Assembly (NCBI GenBank): GCA_018524725.1
Contig: JAEUWP010000207.1
Location: 434,001 to 498,000 of the forward strand
Direction: 5' to 3'
DNA: 64,000 bases
Origin: Podaxis mareebaensis
Taxonomy: Eukaryota > Basidiomycota > Agaricomycetes > Agaricales > Agaricaceae
Shown: one piece after another, positions 47,132 through 59,583 of the stretch
How positions within the stretch are numbered: position 1 is the first letter of the stretch
How the letters are laid out: each line of letters opens with the position of its first letter
Notes under the pieces: generated by a model
What the model saw: only the letters and a program-made list of their open reading frames with translations
Databases searched by the model: none
Told to the model about the DNA's origin: nothing
Program-made: the position numbers and the translations under genes

Positions 47132-50100
47132 TCACCACGCCTCAGGCATGGACGGGAAATCACCCGTCCACCCGTTCGTTCCTCCCATTTGCAAAAAGAT
47201 ACCGTCAGACCCGTTAACTGGTAGACCAAGATCGGTTAAACTCTGAAAGAATAGATTAGTCTCTGATCAACAGTGACCCGTCGTGTCATGTACGTACCTG
47301 CTCCTGCAACCAAACAGGAATAGCCGCTGGGCTGACAACCCCACGATCACTAGGCCACACAAAACCAAGCTCTTCCATAGTGAAAGGCGGTGGCATCGCT
47401 GGGTCTGCGAAAGTTGGCGACACTATCATGTTCTCAGCGAATGCTGGAGGTGGCATAGTAGGAACCGGGGTGTTGATACTACTGCCCATGCCGACTTTGC
47501 GACGCAAGTTGGCCAGCATTATGCGAAGAGTTAGCGCATACCGCTCAGCGGCTACGTCGGACAACAGTTGGGCGAGCTGCTCAACTTGGGCCGTGATCGC
47601 ACCAAGGTCGAGTTCAGTTGGGAATAAGTTGGCCATTTTGAGCAAGAAGAGACCGGAGAAGGCAGCTGTGACGAGGCTGTCATGGACTGCGTAACGTAGT
47701 GCGGCCCTATGATACAAGTGTAATGTAACAAAGACAATCAGCTGGAACGTACTTTCATCTCGCAACTGCAGTTGTGCTTACCGGTATTCCGATGAGTTGA
47801 GGAAGATGGCAAGACAGTTTGACGCAGCGTCTTTAGCTTGGAAGGCTAGCTCGCGTTGCTCGAAGGGCATCTTATCCCATGCGACTCCACGGAGGGCGAC
47901 ACACACCACCCAGAGCTTCGCGTAATGGAGTTCGCCTGCCAAGACTTTGCGAAGCAACGAGTCTTGGTCCATTGTACGGCCTCGGGATTAATTAGACTTA
48001 ATTTGGCATGAGACGAGAAAGTTGATTGTGGAGACTCACGATGAAGTTCGTCATGTTCAGACCACCAGTTGTCCAGAGCAACAAATGCTCGTCGAATGAA
48101 TGAGAGCGTGTTATGGTTGACCTGTCCATTCAGAGGTACAAGGGTCTCATAAATTTGGGCTGTATACAGGATCAAGTTGGGTGATTTAAGGCGTTTGGAC
48201 GGCACCTACTCTTTTGGGCGATCAGATCAACCAGAGCGATCAACCTCACATCTGTGGGCGAGGCCATAGGATGATTTAACAAAATACGCGAATGCCGGAT
48301 AGAATTTTCGTCTCGCAAAACAATAGGTCGCCCCGTCCCGAGACTCATCCTAAAAATATCATGATCAATCTATCGTGAAGGTATTGATGGATTTTCTTGA
48401 GGCTCACTGATGGTCAAACCAATAAAGGCAGCACCAGATACGGGCCGAGACGACTGCCCTGCATCAGCATCCATTTTCCTCGGATGTCGGGATAAAGAAA
48501 ACTGACCTAGGTTCCTTTCCTCTTCCTCGGCGCGCTTCTTCCCGTTATCCTCTGCCAACTTCTCCAAAGCTCGATGGAGACCGAGATCAAGGGCCATTCT
48601 CATAGCATGCCCACTGGGTAGCCAGCCGTTGGTACTCCACGCGGCCAGTAATAGCATTCCTGTTGTGGTAAAACGTCGTCATCGATAATACAAACCAGGA
48701 TAGTATGAACAGGGATAAACGGGATAACAACATACCTTGGACCGCTTCCTTCCTGACCACCGGGCCGAACAAGGACGAACGGGCGATACCCTGGGCTTCC
48801 TCAAGGCACTTGTAAAACGTCGGACTCAGAGGCCCGTTCCCGCTCCGGATCTTACCTGCTACGGCAAGGATGGCGTCGAATGTCCATGGACTTCGCTCCA
48901 TGAGACTTTCATAAGTATCATAGACCGGATCAAACAACGGGATGAAAAGATGGCATCCGGCAAAAAAGCTATTGAAGGCGACTAATAAGTCTCTATCTTG
49001 TGCACCATGCGCAAAGCCATTTACATATTGAAGAGTTCGCGTGCTTCGGAATCCGTGACAAGGCCCTGACATTTCCTTAGTTTTGTGCGGTAACAACTTA
49101 TAAGCGTGGCCGCGTGCTTGCCTTTTCTACAACGTGTGGGAAGGCATTTCTTGGTATGGGTTCAGCCCTCTTGCGCTTCTTGACTCTTGGAATAATCGTC
49201 AACTACGTATTAAAAACAGTGTAAACGAAAACATGCCTTGAGGCATCGGCGGAAGGAGCTGCGGCCGCTTCTGCCGCAGCGTTGGCAAGACCTTGCAATG
49301 CTTCAATGGGAGCATTCAAACTCGAACGAGGTAGGGTGTCCTCTGATTCATCATCGGTTGATGGTGCAGTACTCGGCACGATGCCATACGAAGCATACTT
49401 ATGCGGCTGATTGGCCATCAGGACGGAACATGTCAGCAACGTGTACTAAATGCAAGGGATGCCATCGAACCGGAGGAGCAAATCCTGGCAAAGGCGGGAA
49501 AGATTTCGCTCTATCACTTGGACCTGGTCCGAAATCGAATCCGTTATTCCGAGGTGGCATACCGGGACCGTCACAACTGGGATCACCTGGTACGGCTGGT
49601 GGATACATCGGTGCAGCAGCATGCTGGGGCACCGGCAGACCTCCATTTGCCTGTTGTGTTTGGATTGCTGACAGTATGCGGTCCAGGGAGGACTGCATTC
49701 CAATCATTTGGCTTTGCATGACCTATGACAGATTACTCTAGTGTCCCCCGCGTATTTGACCTTGGAAAACACACACCAAATACTGGCCCTCGAGCCGCGA
49801 GAGACGCCTGGACGGTTTGGATGAGGGCATGAGAAGAGGAACATGTTAAAGAAGGAGAAGCTGATGCTCACTCAACACTTGCGTTGGATAACGCTTGAAC
49901 GTTTTTCTTTTCGGGTTTTTCGAATATACATGGGGTACCGCTGGCCTGGCATCGTCGGCAAGGCGCCTGGAGGACACAAAGCGCCGGGCCGGGGCGGGGA
50001 TGCGGGCCACAGTGAGTAAAGGGCGGAACGGTTGAGCTACAATCTCGGATACTTCACCTCTCCTTCGCATCGGTTTTTGCCTCTCCTGCAATTGGTACAG

Positions 50101-50255
50101 GCCCGCGCTCCCCTCTTCGGAATATGAGCTGGCGGTTGTGATTGCTGTTGTCCTGGTGTTTCTGTGTTCATGCCGGTATCCGATCCCCCTGTACGCCTTC
50201 TTTTCGCTGCTGATTCTGATCCGTTTGAGACAGACGCTGTTGGGCTCAGTGACAT
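47132..50255 (-). CDS. Zn2Cys6 fungal transcription factor
   Basis: Start at 50255 (MSLSPTASVSNGSES). The binuclear zinc cluster is split by an intron: ARACTNCRRGKNRCEGE, then APCRRCQASGTPCIFEKPEK, giving six Cys with usual spacing. A coiled-coil-like linker (LSNASVERL...; MQSQMIGMQSSLDRILSAI) and a Pro/Gln-rich part follow (49440-49720). The fungal-specific regulatory domain covers about 47900-49070 (FFAGCHLFIPLFDPVYDTY, FDAILAVAGKIRSG, HAMRMALDLGLHRALEKL). The C-terminus ends with a Pro/Gly-rich region and FPSMPEAW at 47132. About ten introns. No target pathway can be inferred from the neighbours. Confidence 0.9.
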
Positions 50256-50758
50256 GAAGATGTGGGTTAGGAGTGCTCAGAATACAGCTAGGGGCAATAA
50301 TTCTGGGACGTCCTGGGCAACCAAGGCGCGGTAAAAGGTCCGAGAGGGCCCGGATTTCTCACCACCCTGCACGTGGCCTCATCTGTCACTTGATCAGAGC
50401 TGAAAAGCCACACCATGCTCTCCTCGCCCAATTCTGCTTCTCGTTTCTCAGACCTCCACCTAGCTTTTTCCCCTTGCTATTGTCCCACCTTGTCCTTTAG
50501 GGATCGCACACAGAGCTATCTTCATCTTTTTAACCCTTCACCATCCTCTGCTGCGCCTGACTCTCGATTTACAAGACTCAAGTGACCTCCAATCACACTC
50601 CGTGTCGCTGGCACACATCCCTTGGTAGCCTTGACCTTCACACGTGTTGACAGGCAGTGTGTGCTTCGAAAAAATGCGGCAGAGATGCAATGGCAACCTG
50701 TGCATTCATTTCCCTCTTTCGTCTGGAGTATCATCGGGGCATGATCGGCGTCTAGCAG
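50256..50758. other. Intergenic region
   Basis: Between the Zn2Cys6 start and the MND1 stop. It holds the factor's promoter (50256-50500, GC-rich, with CACGTG-like GCACGTGG near 50370). No gene found. Confidence 0.45.
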
Positions 50759-51804
50759 CTAATAAATATCCTCGTAGTCCTCTGGAATTCCAAAGTGCCG
50801 ACGAATGTCCTGAGAATCGACGCTCCGCTCGCGACAGAAATGAGCCAATAGGATACTGTAATTATCTGAACGACGGCGATCAGTGTACTGTCGTACGAGT
50901 GGTGTCTACATTACCGGTCCATCTTAGAGCTGCTTCTTTGGCTAGAACAACAGCGCGTTTGTTTTCTCCATACTTCGCTGGATCAGCATTACCATATCTT
51001 CCGAGCTCTTTCTCGAGTCCAGCCAATTCCTCGCGCAACTTGGCGTATGTCTGAAGGGCTTGCAAACGTTCAACCTGTTGGAATACTTTCAGGAGTCCAC
51101 CTCCAACAATGGGTGGCACACCCATACCGATTCCTTTCTAAGGGCTTGTTCCGATGTAATGCTCGCCTTCATATCTTCAAGTTGATTTTTGATGCTGGTT
51201 GTTGCGCCCTTGGCCTTGCTGAGGCGTGCTCGGACCTGGAGGTTGTCTGAGATGCATGAACGGCTGACTTCCCGAATGGACACACGTTTTCTCCTTTCTG
51301 CGATGGGAAGCTCCAGAAGACTACGGGGAAAGGTTATCCCTTCTTGTATGTCTGCACCAGTTCGCGATCCACGTACAGTTTGAGGAACCGATCTTGTCGC
51401 CTTGGACGAGCCCGTCATCCACCAACGATTGTAGGACATCCTTTACGGATTGTGATACTGCAAAGCTCCTACAGAAATTCACGGGTTTCCGTGGCAATTC
51501 TGACTCACCTATGCCTTTCAATTTTGGCGCGAGCTTTTCCAATTCCTTCAACTGATCATGCTGCTTTACGGGCGACATTGTGTAATGTGTGTGTTAAACT
51601 TGCCTGATAGAAATCCCTCTTAAGTGACATTGGAGCCTGGGGTCAATGTCTATCGAGAAGAATGGGAGCTGAAAGCGCCTACTGATTCATGGAAAATCTC
51701 GAGAAGTTTTACTCGCTTTTCTTCCGCAGAAAGTCCTCTTGGTGCCTGCAATTTTAAGAATCAGCTTGGCTGTATTCAGTGTCAGTGTCAACCGAGGCTA
51801 CCAT
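50759..51804 (-). CDS. MND1: Meiotic recombination factor MND1
   Basis: Hop2-Mnd1 partner promoting strand exchange in meiosis. The protein starts at 51804 with ATG alone, then after a 56-base intron reads APRGLSAEEKRVKLLEIFHE. A 15-base exon gives RDFYQ, and the next LKELEKLAPKLKGI, SQSVKDVLQSLVDDGLVQGD and FFWSFPS, the winged-helix part. A coiled coil follows (NLQVRARLSKAKG, LQALQTYAKLREELAGLEKE). The end reads LAHFCRERSVDSQDIRRHFG then IPEDYEDIY, stop at 50759, a typical MND1 C-terminus. About eight introns, one with a GC donor. Expression is expected in basidia and meiosis, by family knowledge only. Confidence 0.9.
51604..51618 (-). other. MND1: 15-base microexon of MND1 (RDFYQ) with GC-AG intron after it
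   Basis: AGGGATTTCTATCAG sits between TTAAG and GCAAGT. It bridges FHES and LKELEKL, as expected for the family. Confidence 0.75.
51802..51804 (-). other. MND1: First coding exon of MND1 = ATG only
   Basis: CCCAAATG is followed at once by GTAGCC; the 56-base intron ends TTGCAG before GCACCAAGAGG. The result is M-APRGLSAEE. Confidence 0.7.
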
Positions 51805-52211
51805 TTGGGAACGACAAAAGAGGGATATCGGGTGGTTTGAAAGGCCGTAGGCTGTTAGGAGACGACAAAAAGGAAATTTGGCGCAGTGTGTCCATTTATA
51901 TTCTCAGGGCTGATCCCGCTGCCATTGGCTATATCCACTCAACTATTCCGATTGCTTTCCTCTCAGTGCGCCACTAGTCAGTTCTCCATTCACCTGGCAA
52001 AGTATGGGCGTCTGCTCCCAGGAATGGAGCGACAAAAAGAGGACTGGGAATGAGCTCCGCGTTATCCGACTATAGTCAAGCGCCCTTACGGTTGTTGAAT
52101 GGAGATGTCCTGTCCCTCCTTGGACTAATTTATACACCTCACCACAAGTGCTACTCTCCACTCATATAATGAAACACTTGGTATATTGTGCCATCACTGG
52201 GGCCTTCTGAC
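51805..52211. promoter_or_regulatory. Divergent intergenic region MND1 / P450
   Basis: About 400 bases between opposite starts; presumed to hold both promoters. No element identified. Confidence 0.35.
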
Positions 52212-54314
52212 ATGGCAACACTGGCTGTCCAGATACTCGCTGCCGCTCTACTGTTCATAGGCTTCACCTATGTGCGAATCTACAGATATGTCAACTATCC
52301 AGGTTCTATCCCGCGTGTCGGAAAACCTGGAGTCCTCGGTTTTATTCTTACAGCTGTGCGGTACACTGTCGACGCGGAATCGGTCATAGTGGAGGGGAGA
52401 GCAAAGTACGGTGATAAACCATTCACTGTTCCTACGCTGGTAACAACACCCAGTCTCAATGTCCTCTTCGCTGCTCATGGTGGGCTTCTACAGATTGGTC
52501 CCGTTTTCCTCTTGCACCCTGCATTCCTGGACAAAGTACGTTCAAGTACCGATGAAGTGGTAAGATCCTCAAGCACTATTTCTTCCTTACCTTTCGAAGC
52601 GATAATGCCCGTCTTACAGCTGAACGAACCAATGACAGTTGACGATGACCTTCAACTCCCGTACACCATGGATAAGCACCAACTCGAAAACCCATATCAA
52701 GCATCTGTCCTGCGGACCGATGTCAACAGAGCGTTGCCCAGCTACATTCCCGAGATGCTGGAAGAGTCGATCCTGGCGATGGAGGACGCCTTCCGCCCTC
52801 TTGAAAAGACCGGTGCGTTGCTTCAGCCACGATCTGTTCGCGAGTAACCTTGCCTACAGATGGCGAATACGAGGTCCCGGTTTTTGACACCATGACACAT
52901 CTTATAGCAAGGATCAGCAACAGAGTGGTTTTTGGCTTGGGTTTGTGTCGCAATGAGGATTTTCTTCACGCCATAGTACGATTTTCCGAGACGGTACCAA
53001 TGATGGCTCCATTTATCAAGTGGACCCCAACACCTTTGCGTCCGTGCGTATATGCGTTGTGCTACGGGCTTCTTGGGCTTACCAACATTGCAGTATCACC
53101 TACTTCGTGCTCTCCAACATTCTCGGAGGGAAAAGGGAGGCACTGCGATACACGCTACCGTATTTGCAGGATCATCTCAATAACCGGCGGCCTCTAAGCG
53201 AAATGACCGTGAGCTCATGTTGTTACCGGGATGGTTCACCTTATGAATCATGCCATGTGCCGCCAGACTCTGGTGGCGGAACACTTAATCAGGAACGCAC
53301 CACCTCAGGAGACCTTATTAGGTCTAGCAACGCGGCTCCTCAACATAAACTTTGGCAGCATCCATACCTCGTGAGTTTCCTCCATTTCGTCTCCAGGGGA
53401 CTGATAGCTGACCCAGAATCCGGGTTACAAGTTCTATTTTCATCACACAAACCCTGTTCGAAATTGCGCTTCTTGGCCCCGAAGCTGTCGATAGCATGAG
53501 ACAAGAAGTGGAAGAAGCCTTGACATCCGAAGGAGGGTGGACAAAGGGCGCATTACTTAAGTTCAGGAAAATTGACAGCGCTTTGAGAGAAGTTGGACGG
53601 GTTTATGGTCTCATGTTCTGTGAGTACCAGTCTCCATTTCATTGATCGGGCTGGTGTTCTGAAAGGGTTTGGAATCTAGTCGCACTGTCCCGCTACACCA
53701 TGGTCGATTTTGATCTCGGAAACGGACAAGTAGTCCCTCCAGGGTACAAAGTGGCTATTGACATGCAGGCCGTACACTTCAACCCGGATGTATACCCTGA
53801 TCCGGAACGTTGCGATTTATTTCGATTCAGTAAGATGCGAGAAGCTGGAGGGACGGAATCAAAATACGGATTTGCCACCGTAGATAGTCACGTAAGCATT
53901 CATCATATGCGGCGCGCAAAGAACTGGCCTAATATCCTTTGCAGTATCTTCCCTTCGGAGCCGGTGGGGAACTCACGGTTATATATTGAGGTCGATTTGA
54001 AATCTAACGCTGCAATTATAGGAAGACATGCATGTGCGGGCCGCTTCTTTGCTGCGGTAATCCTCGACCAGCTCTCTCACGTGTAGTATTCTAACACTCA
54101 GCCTCAGATGGAACTCAAAATGATGCTCGCTCATATCCTCCTCAACTTTGATATCTCGTATCCAGAAGGAATCCGCACTCGCCCCAAGAACACTTGTTTC
54201 GACGGCGCTATCATTCCTGATCCTAAAGCGAAACTCATATTCAAAGCAAGGGGCCATCTCTCCTCAAGTGCACGCATTAAGACACTCTACGGGATGGAGA
54301 CGAGAGCAATTTAG
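52212..54314 (+). CDS. Cytochrome P450 monooxygenase
   Basis: Membrane-anchored haem monooxygenase. Start at 52212 (MATLAVQILAAALLFIGF, N-terminal anchor). Landmarks: NYPGSIPRVGKPG (Pro-rich hinge), VRSSTDEV, MTHLIARISNRVVFGLGLCR (about 52890-52950), NINFGSIHTSS then FITQTLFEIALLGPEAV (I-helix region, about 53340-53500), SALREVGRVYGLM (ExxR, about 53580-53620), VPPGYKVAIDMQAVHFNPDV (about 53735), and across an intron QYLPFGAGRHACAGRFFAA (haem Cys, about 53943-54055). Stop at 54314. About eight introns. Similar to basidiomycete P450s that resemble CYP512/CYP5150, but the clan needs a search. All key residues are present, so it is likely functional. Confidence 0.85.
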
Positions 54315-54847
54315 CTCCTCAGGTTGATTTCTCTGGGAAACGGCGAATGACCTCTCAATTAGGCAAATATTTCAGTTTGTGAATGCAGATTTATTCAGAA
54401 AGCAATAAACCAGGATTCCTTGATGCTACATGGAAAAGGGTCACCAAATATTGACCAACGACAGGAGTGAACCACAGATGAGACAAACTAGGGAGTGTAT
54501 ATGAGATGAAGGGGGTGACAGTGCGACAACAAAGATCTTGATCTTTATATTGTCACGTATGATACTGGAAAAGACTGGAACTAGACTATGGCATGTCCAG
54601 AAACGCGGAAAGGTATACTCTTGGTCTTGAAAGGGAAAGATATGGATAGGAGAGTGATATAATCAAGTAATGAAGGCCATAGAAAAGAATGAACCACAAT
54701 GAGGCAGGACGACGTCAAAAAAGTTGTAAATAAAACCAGTCCAATTCAGGAAGGACGAAAAAAAAGGAAAGTAGTAACCAACAGCGAAGTTGGTTGTGTA
54801 TAGAAAAGACAAAAAGAACATCAAACATATAAATGAAAATAATCAAA
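54315..54847. other. Convergent intergenic region
   Basis: AT- and A-rich 3' flanks of the P450 gene and the next minus-strand gene. No gene seen. Confidence 0.5.
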
Positions 54848-57800
54848 CTACCGGAAAAGATCCAAACGTTGGTCATTTGAAGGATACCGATATGCAACAA
54901 ACTCCGAATCCTGCGATACGAGTTCCTCAAGGGCTTTTCTCGAGGTGACAGACACCCGTGGATTAAATTGTCCTGGTGACCCCATGCTAAACCCACTATT
55001 CCGGGGATTTGTTGCAGCATAGTTACCGGACCATTCGTCTTGTCCATCTGCAGTTGTAGGGAACAAGAAAGCAGATTTTTCATGGGAGAGGTCTTGGGAT
55101 TTGTGATTCTTCTTGCCTAGGAGTGAGCTCAAACCAAACTTGCTCTTCCGTTTGCTGTCTTTCAGCAAAGGAACCGGGGAACGAGGCGGAGGCGGGAGAG
55201 GTTCCTGGATGTTATCCACACGACCAAGGGACCGTCTCGAGGACCCGAATTCATCATACCCAGGACTGAATGATCTACGAGGATCATATGTTGCCGATTT
55301 GCCATTGACGGATAATAGTTGGGAAGATGAATTTGGCATCGACGATAGACCACTGAAAGATTGACGCCGTATGTCACCAGAGCGGAAAGGAGCGTTAGGG
55401 GGTAGGAAGTCGTATGCAGGGCTAGTACCAGGAGGAAGAGGACGTGGGTCATATGTATACACAGTTCTGGGTCGATCTCCTGCTCGCGAGGAAGGAGCTG
55501 GTTCTTCGCCAGGAGGGATTGGTGGAAGGGATTTCTCTCGCGAGGCCAAACTGATGGCTTGTATTTGGTGAAGACCGGGAGAAGGAAGGGGGGGAGCAGG
55601 AGATGAGGGTCGAATACCATTTCGCTGTCGCATATCGGGCACGGACATAACAGGGTGAAGGATTTTTGTGGACTCGGGATTCTTTGAAAGGTCATTATCC
55701 TGAGGTTCCTCCCCATCATCGAACCTGCCACCAGGAGCGTTTCTGATTTCAACAACGTCTAGGCCAGGACCGGGAGGACGCGACGATACTGGAGAGGGAA
55801 GGGCACTAGATGGGGCTGTTGGCGGTGACATACCAGGCGAACTGAACCCGAACTTAGGTGGTGTAGAAGTGATTGAAGGTGGGGGGTTTTGTCGACTACC
55901 TGTCATGGTCATTTCTGGAGACCCTCGGCCAACTAGATAGGAAAGCGGCGGCGGCGGAGCTAGAGGAAGATCATCGTCCATCCTTTCTGGTTCGCGCGGC
56001 TCGTCCAAGTTTACAGGGCTGTCGTTTTTGTGCCCGGTCACTTTCCTCCAAAACTTGGTAAAGGCCGTCGTCTTCTTAGTGTTGTCAGTCTTGGCCTTAG
56101 CTGTCGTTGGCGTCGACGCATCAAGGAGTTCATGCTCTGGGGGCCATATTTGACTCCGACGTGGCGAGTTCAGGTCTATAGGCGTGCCGGAGAAATAGCG
56201 CGTTGACCTGCTCGACTCACGTTGAAGTGCGACGCTATTAGATGTAAGTGATGCCGTTCAGATCCAGGATCAATGGTTCAACTTACTGCATGTCAACCAT
56301 GCTTCCACCAGTCATTGCAGAAGCGGCAAGACTATCTTGGCTTCTCCATCCAGCGCTTAGATTACGGAAGCCGAAGAATCGTCGTTTGGGAGAACCCGAA
56401 CCAAGACTGTGCACGTCAGAGAACGATGCTTGCGAGTAAGCTCGAGGAAGATCTGGACGTTCGTGGGGTGCGGTGAGGATACTAATGGGCCGAGCAGAAC
56501 TTGATTGCGAATAGCGAGAATAGGGCTTCAAGCTGGCGCCATTGTCTGTGTGCCGACCATTGCTGTTCGCAGATATGATAGAAGTAACTTCTACAGCGGA
56601 ACTTCTGGAGGATTTCCTTGCCCGCTTTTCCTCCTTGCGCCTTCGTTCTCTCGCCTCTCGCTCTTCTTTGCGGACGTCCACATGTTCCACGATCATCCCA
56701 TTCTCGAGTAGTGTAATCTCCCTCGACTGAGAGCGGTGATGAGCATGACCGGCAGGCGAGGGCGATTTCGGTGGTTTTATGCGGACGCCACCCGTATCGT
56801 CGGCAATGGCAGCATGATTACCCAAGTCGTATGCTGAGCTTCGCAGTTGAGTGTACGCATCGCGTACTTTACTATCCAGCTGTTTGGCCTCCTGCATAGC
56901 TTGAGCGCGGGCGAGGGCCTCTTCCTTGAGAAGAGCTCTTTGAGCTTTGACATACTTGGAGACGGTTTGCTGGCGAGCAGCCGGTTCCTTCGGATTCTGC
57001 GAGAACGGTGAAAAATGTGTCTTAGGGAGACCCAGAATGATTGTTACGTACAATGCTCAGCCATAGCCTGAGATTTTGTTCTGTGAGGCGACCTCCCCGA
57101 ATGCGCGGTCGACTGGGATCGTTGTTAACAATGCCGTTAGCTTCATCCTCCAGCTCCCTCCGTTTCAGCTCTTCAAACGCAGCGTCACTGGCTCGTTCCC
57201 ATACACCGGGAGATGTGACATCAACATCCGCCATTTCTTGGTCACGCATGGCACATTCTACACAAACCTCCTGGAGTGGCTGAGGAGGAGGTTGTGGAGA
57301 ATACACTGGATTCACAGGATTCATCGTGTTGGTTGGGTTGATGTAGGTCGGCTGCTGAGGATATGTACGATTTCGAGGGGCGACAGGCGGGGTATAGTTT
57401 GGCGACGCAGCAAGTGGCATGATTTGTGGGAACTGCCCGTTATTAGTTCCGGAAGGCGAGCTTGAGCCAATACCAGCTGCTGGTAGCGAGGGGTGACGAG
57501 GGGCGGAAGGAAGTAATGATTGAGGGCGATCTTGGGAAGTGCTGGAAGGGCGAGCGGGCTGAGGAGTGCCCGAGCGGCTGCGAGGCGTCTGGTTGTTAGA
57601 ATCAACACCAGTTTGTCGCGTTTCCGCAGACCCTGCGGGTGGCCGGTGTTCACCAGGATCATCAAGGCTGTATCTTTCCACCACACGACGAGTAGTGCCA
57701 GGAGGCAAAGCATAAGATAAGCTGCCTCGAGACGGTTCAGGAGAATGGGATGGACCAGGGAGCATACCCTGCGAAGCCCAGCCCTGTGGTTGAATTTGGG

Positions 57801-58080
57801 AGGACGACGACGGTTGCTGTTCTGACGCTGATCTTCCAGAAGGCCCGTTTGTCGTATCTGAGCTTCGTCTGTACAGCGTACCCGAACCATCAATAAAGGC
57901 GTCTCGCCTGGGTTGAGATGATTGTTCCTGGAGCAGCGTGCTGCGTTGCGACTGGGAAGAAGATATGGTTGGATATCGATTGTCTCTGAGGTCTAAATCG
58001 GTTATCATTGGCTGAGGGTATAGGCTAGTATGAATATTAGGTGCGGGGTCATTTCTTGGAGCGTGAAGGGCGGCCGCCAT
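54848..58080 (-). CDS. Large low-complexity protein with a small conserved Cys/Trp segment
   Basis: No known domain recognised. Start at 58080 (MAAALHAPRNDPAPNI). More than 900 residues, mostly Ser/Pro/Gln/Arg-rich and probably disordered. An ordered-looking block lies around 57050-57260: EVCVECAMRDQEMADVDVTS, PGVWERASDAAFEELKRREL, then GGRLTEQNLRLWLSIVRN and across an intron NPKEPAARQQTVSKYVKAQR, followed by a charged helix (KEEREARERRRKEEKRARKS). The C-terminal third has Pro-rich tracts such as LPLAPPPPLSYL and PLPPPPRSPVPLL, possible SH3 or WW ligands. It ends VSQDSEFVAYRYPSNDQRL, stop at 54848. Two or three introns. Basidiomycetes carry proteins of this type, of unknown function; a signalling or polarity scaffold is only a guess. 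Confidence 0.8.
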
Positions 58081-58480
58081 TGTAGGGTGTCGGTATCTTA
58101 GTGGCCAAGACTGCGGGGAACGACCAAAGCGAAGGAGAGTGCAGAGAGGAACTCGCAAGTGGGCGGCCCTGACGTACGTGGCAAGGGAAGGGGCAGAGAG
58201 CAACCGCTGAGAAGGGCTCAGTTGCAGACGACGTCGAGGACGTTGTTGACGTCTGTAGTGGAGGCTGACAAGGTAGAAAATGAAATTGAGGGGGAGGGGC
58301 TAGTGCTATTGAACGTTATTGAACAGTTGTTACAAGTCTTGTAACGCTTCTCATCACGGGGCTTCCCCGGCTCTCGGCCGCTTAATCGGACCCTGGCCGC
58401 CATTCTATAAAAATCTCAGCAACAATCTCAGTTCCGGAACTCTAAGAACATTTCTATACTAGATACGTTCTGTGCTACCC
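58081..58480. other. Intergenic region
   Basis: Between the start of the disordered-protein gene and the end of NDUFS7. No gene seen. Confidence 0.5.
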
Positions 58481-58493
58481 CTACTTGCGATAC
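58481..58493 (-). other. 13-base terminal coding exon of NDUFS7
   Basis: GTATCGCAAGTAG after ATGTGCAG. Joined to ...ATCTG it gives I-W-Y-R-K-stop, the family's C-terminus. Reading through the donor would instead end at Trp (TGA at 58545). Confidence 0.75.
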
Positions 58494-59583
58494 CTGCACA
58501 TTCCCGTCACGTCAGCATCGACCACAGAAATAAACACGACACACTCACCAGATAACTCCCTTACGATTCCTCCGCATCTTTCGCTGAAGCTGGAGCATGC
58601 CATATAAGAGCGCTTCCGCCGTGGGAGGGCAGCCGGGCACATAGATGTCAACGGGAACGATTCCTGGACAACGTATCAAACGATCAACATTCAGCACGTT
58701 CGGGAGACAGAACACATAAAATTGAGATACTCACGGTCACATCCACGCACAACAGAATAAGAATAATGATAGTAACCACCACCGTTCGCACATGAGCCCA
58801 TAGAAATGACCCATCCTATCACCGCAGTTAGACAAGGTACACAAACTCCAAAGAAAGACATACGGGGCTCAGGCATCTGATCGTACACCTTCCTCAAAGC
58901 GGGTGCCATCTTGTTGGTCAAGGTACCAGCCACAATCATAATGTCACTTTGACGCGGACTGGCACGGAAAACAACGCCAAGCCTATCTTGGTCGTAGCGG
59001 GCAGCGGCCATATGCATCATCTCTACTGCACAACAAGCAAGACCTAAAACGACACGAATCACGTTAGAATCACCGAGGAAAAAGTCGAATAATGCTGCGT
59101 ACCGAATGTCATTGGCCACATTGAACCCTGTCTTGCCCAGTTGGTAACTTTATCGAGCGTCGATAGGACATACTCTACAGAAAAGAAAGGGGTTCAAAAA
59201 CTTCAGCACTTCAAATTCGCCATTCAAAAGACTGAATAATCACCTGCGCGGTTTTGCGGGTGCTCAAGGCTCCATTGGTTCGACCCTCGTTTCGCAATTT
59301 CAGTGATGGGTGTTTCTGTCGAACCGGGAGGAGGAATGGATTGCTCGGCTTGTTGGGCGGGAAGGGAGGAAGTAAAGGAGCGGTATGCTAGAAATAAACG
59401 CAAGACATCTCAGATGCGCTGTTTCTGAGTTATGCCAGCAGGTATTTCCCGTACCTTGCAGACCTACTTGCGGTCTCACAGAGGATCCTCTGGTTGCGCT
59501 GCGAACTACACAATGACTAAGTGCGTATTCTTTTAGACGCGTAACGGTTTGACATTACCTGCAGATTTCAAAGCGAGGGACAT
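58481..59583 (-). CDS. NADH:ubiquinone oxidoreductase PSST subunit (NDUFS7), mitochondrial
   Basis: Complex I subunit carrying cluster N2, at the ubiquinone site. Start at 59583 (MSLALKSA), a presequence with [15 protein letters not shown] and [16 protein letters not shown], then [26 protein letters not shown]. It has the tandem Cys pair of N2, [40 protein letters not shown] (third Cys) and [18 protein letters not shown] (fourth Cys). The last full exon ends [10 protein letters not shown]; a GTGAGT intron then leads to a 13-base exon giving W-YRK and a stop, as in other NDUFS7 proteins. Six introns or so. Encoded in the nucleus. Confidence 0.94.

Noticed and set aside
47132..54314. Secondary-metabolite cluster around the Zn2Cys6 factor and the P450
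   Set aside because: Only one P450 and one regulator, separated by MND1; no synthase, terpene cyclase or other tailoring enzyme is present.
58545..58560. Ending NDUFS7 at the TGA directly after the last Trp
   Set aside because: A GTGAGT donor overlaps it and a 13-base downstream exon supplies the conserved WYRK end.
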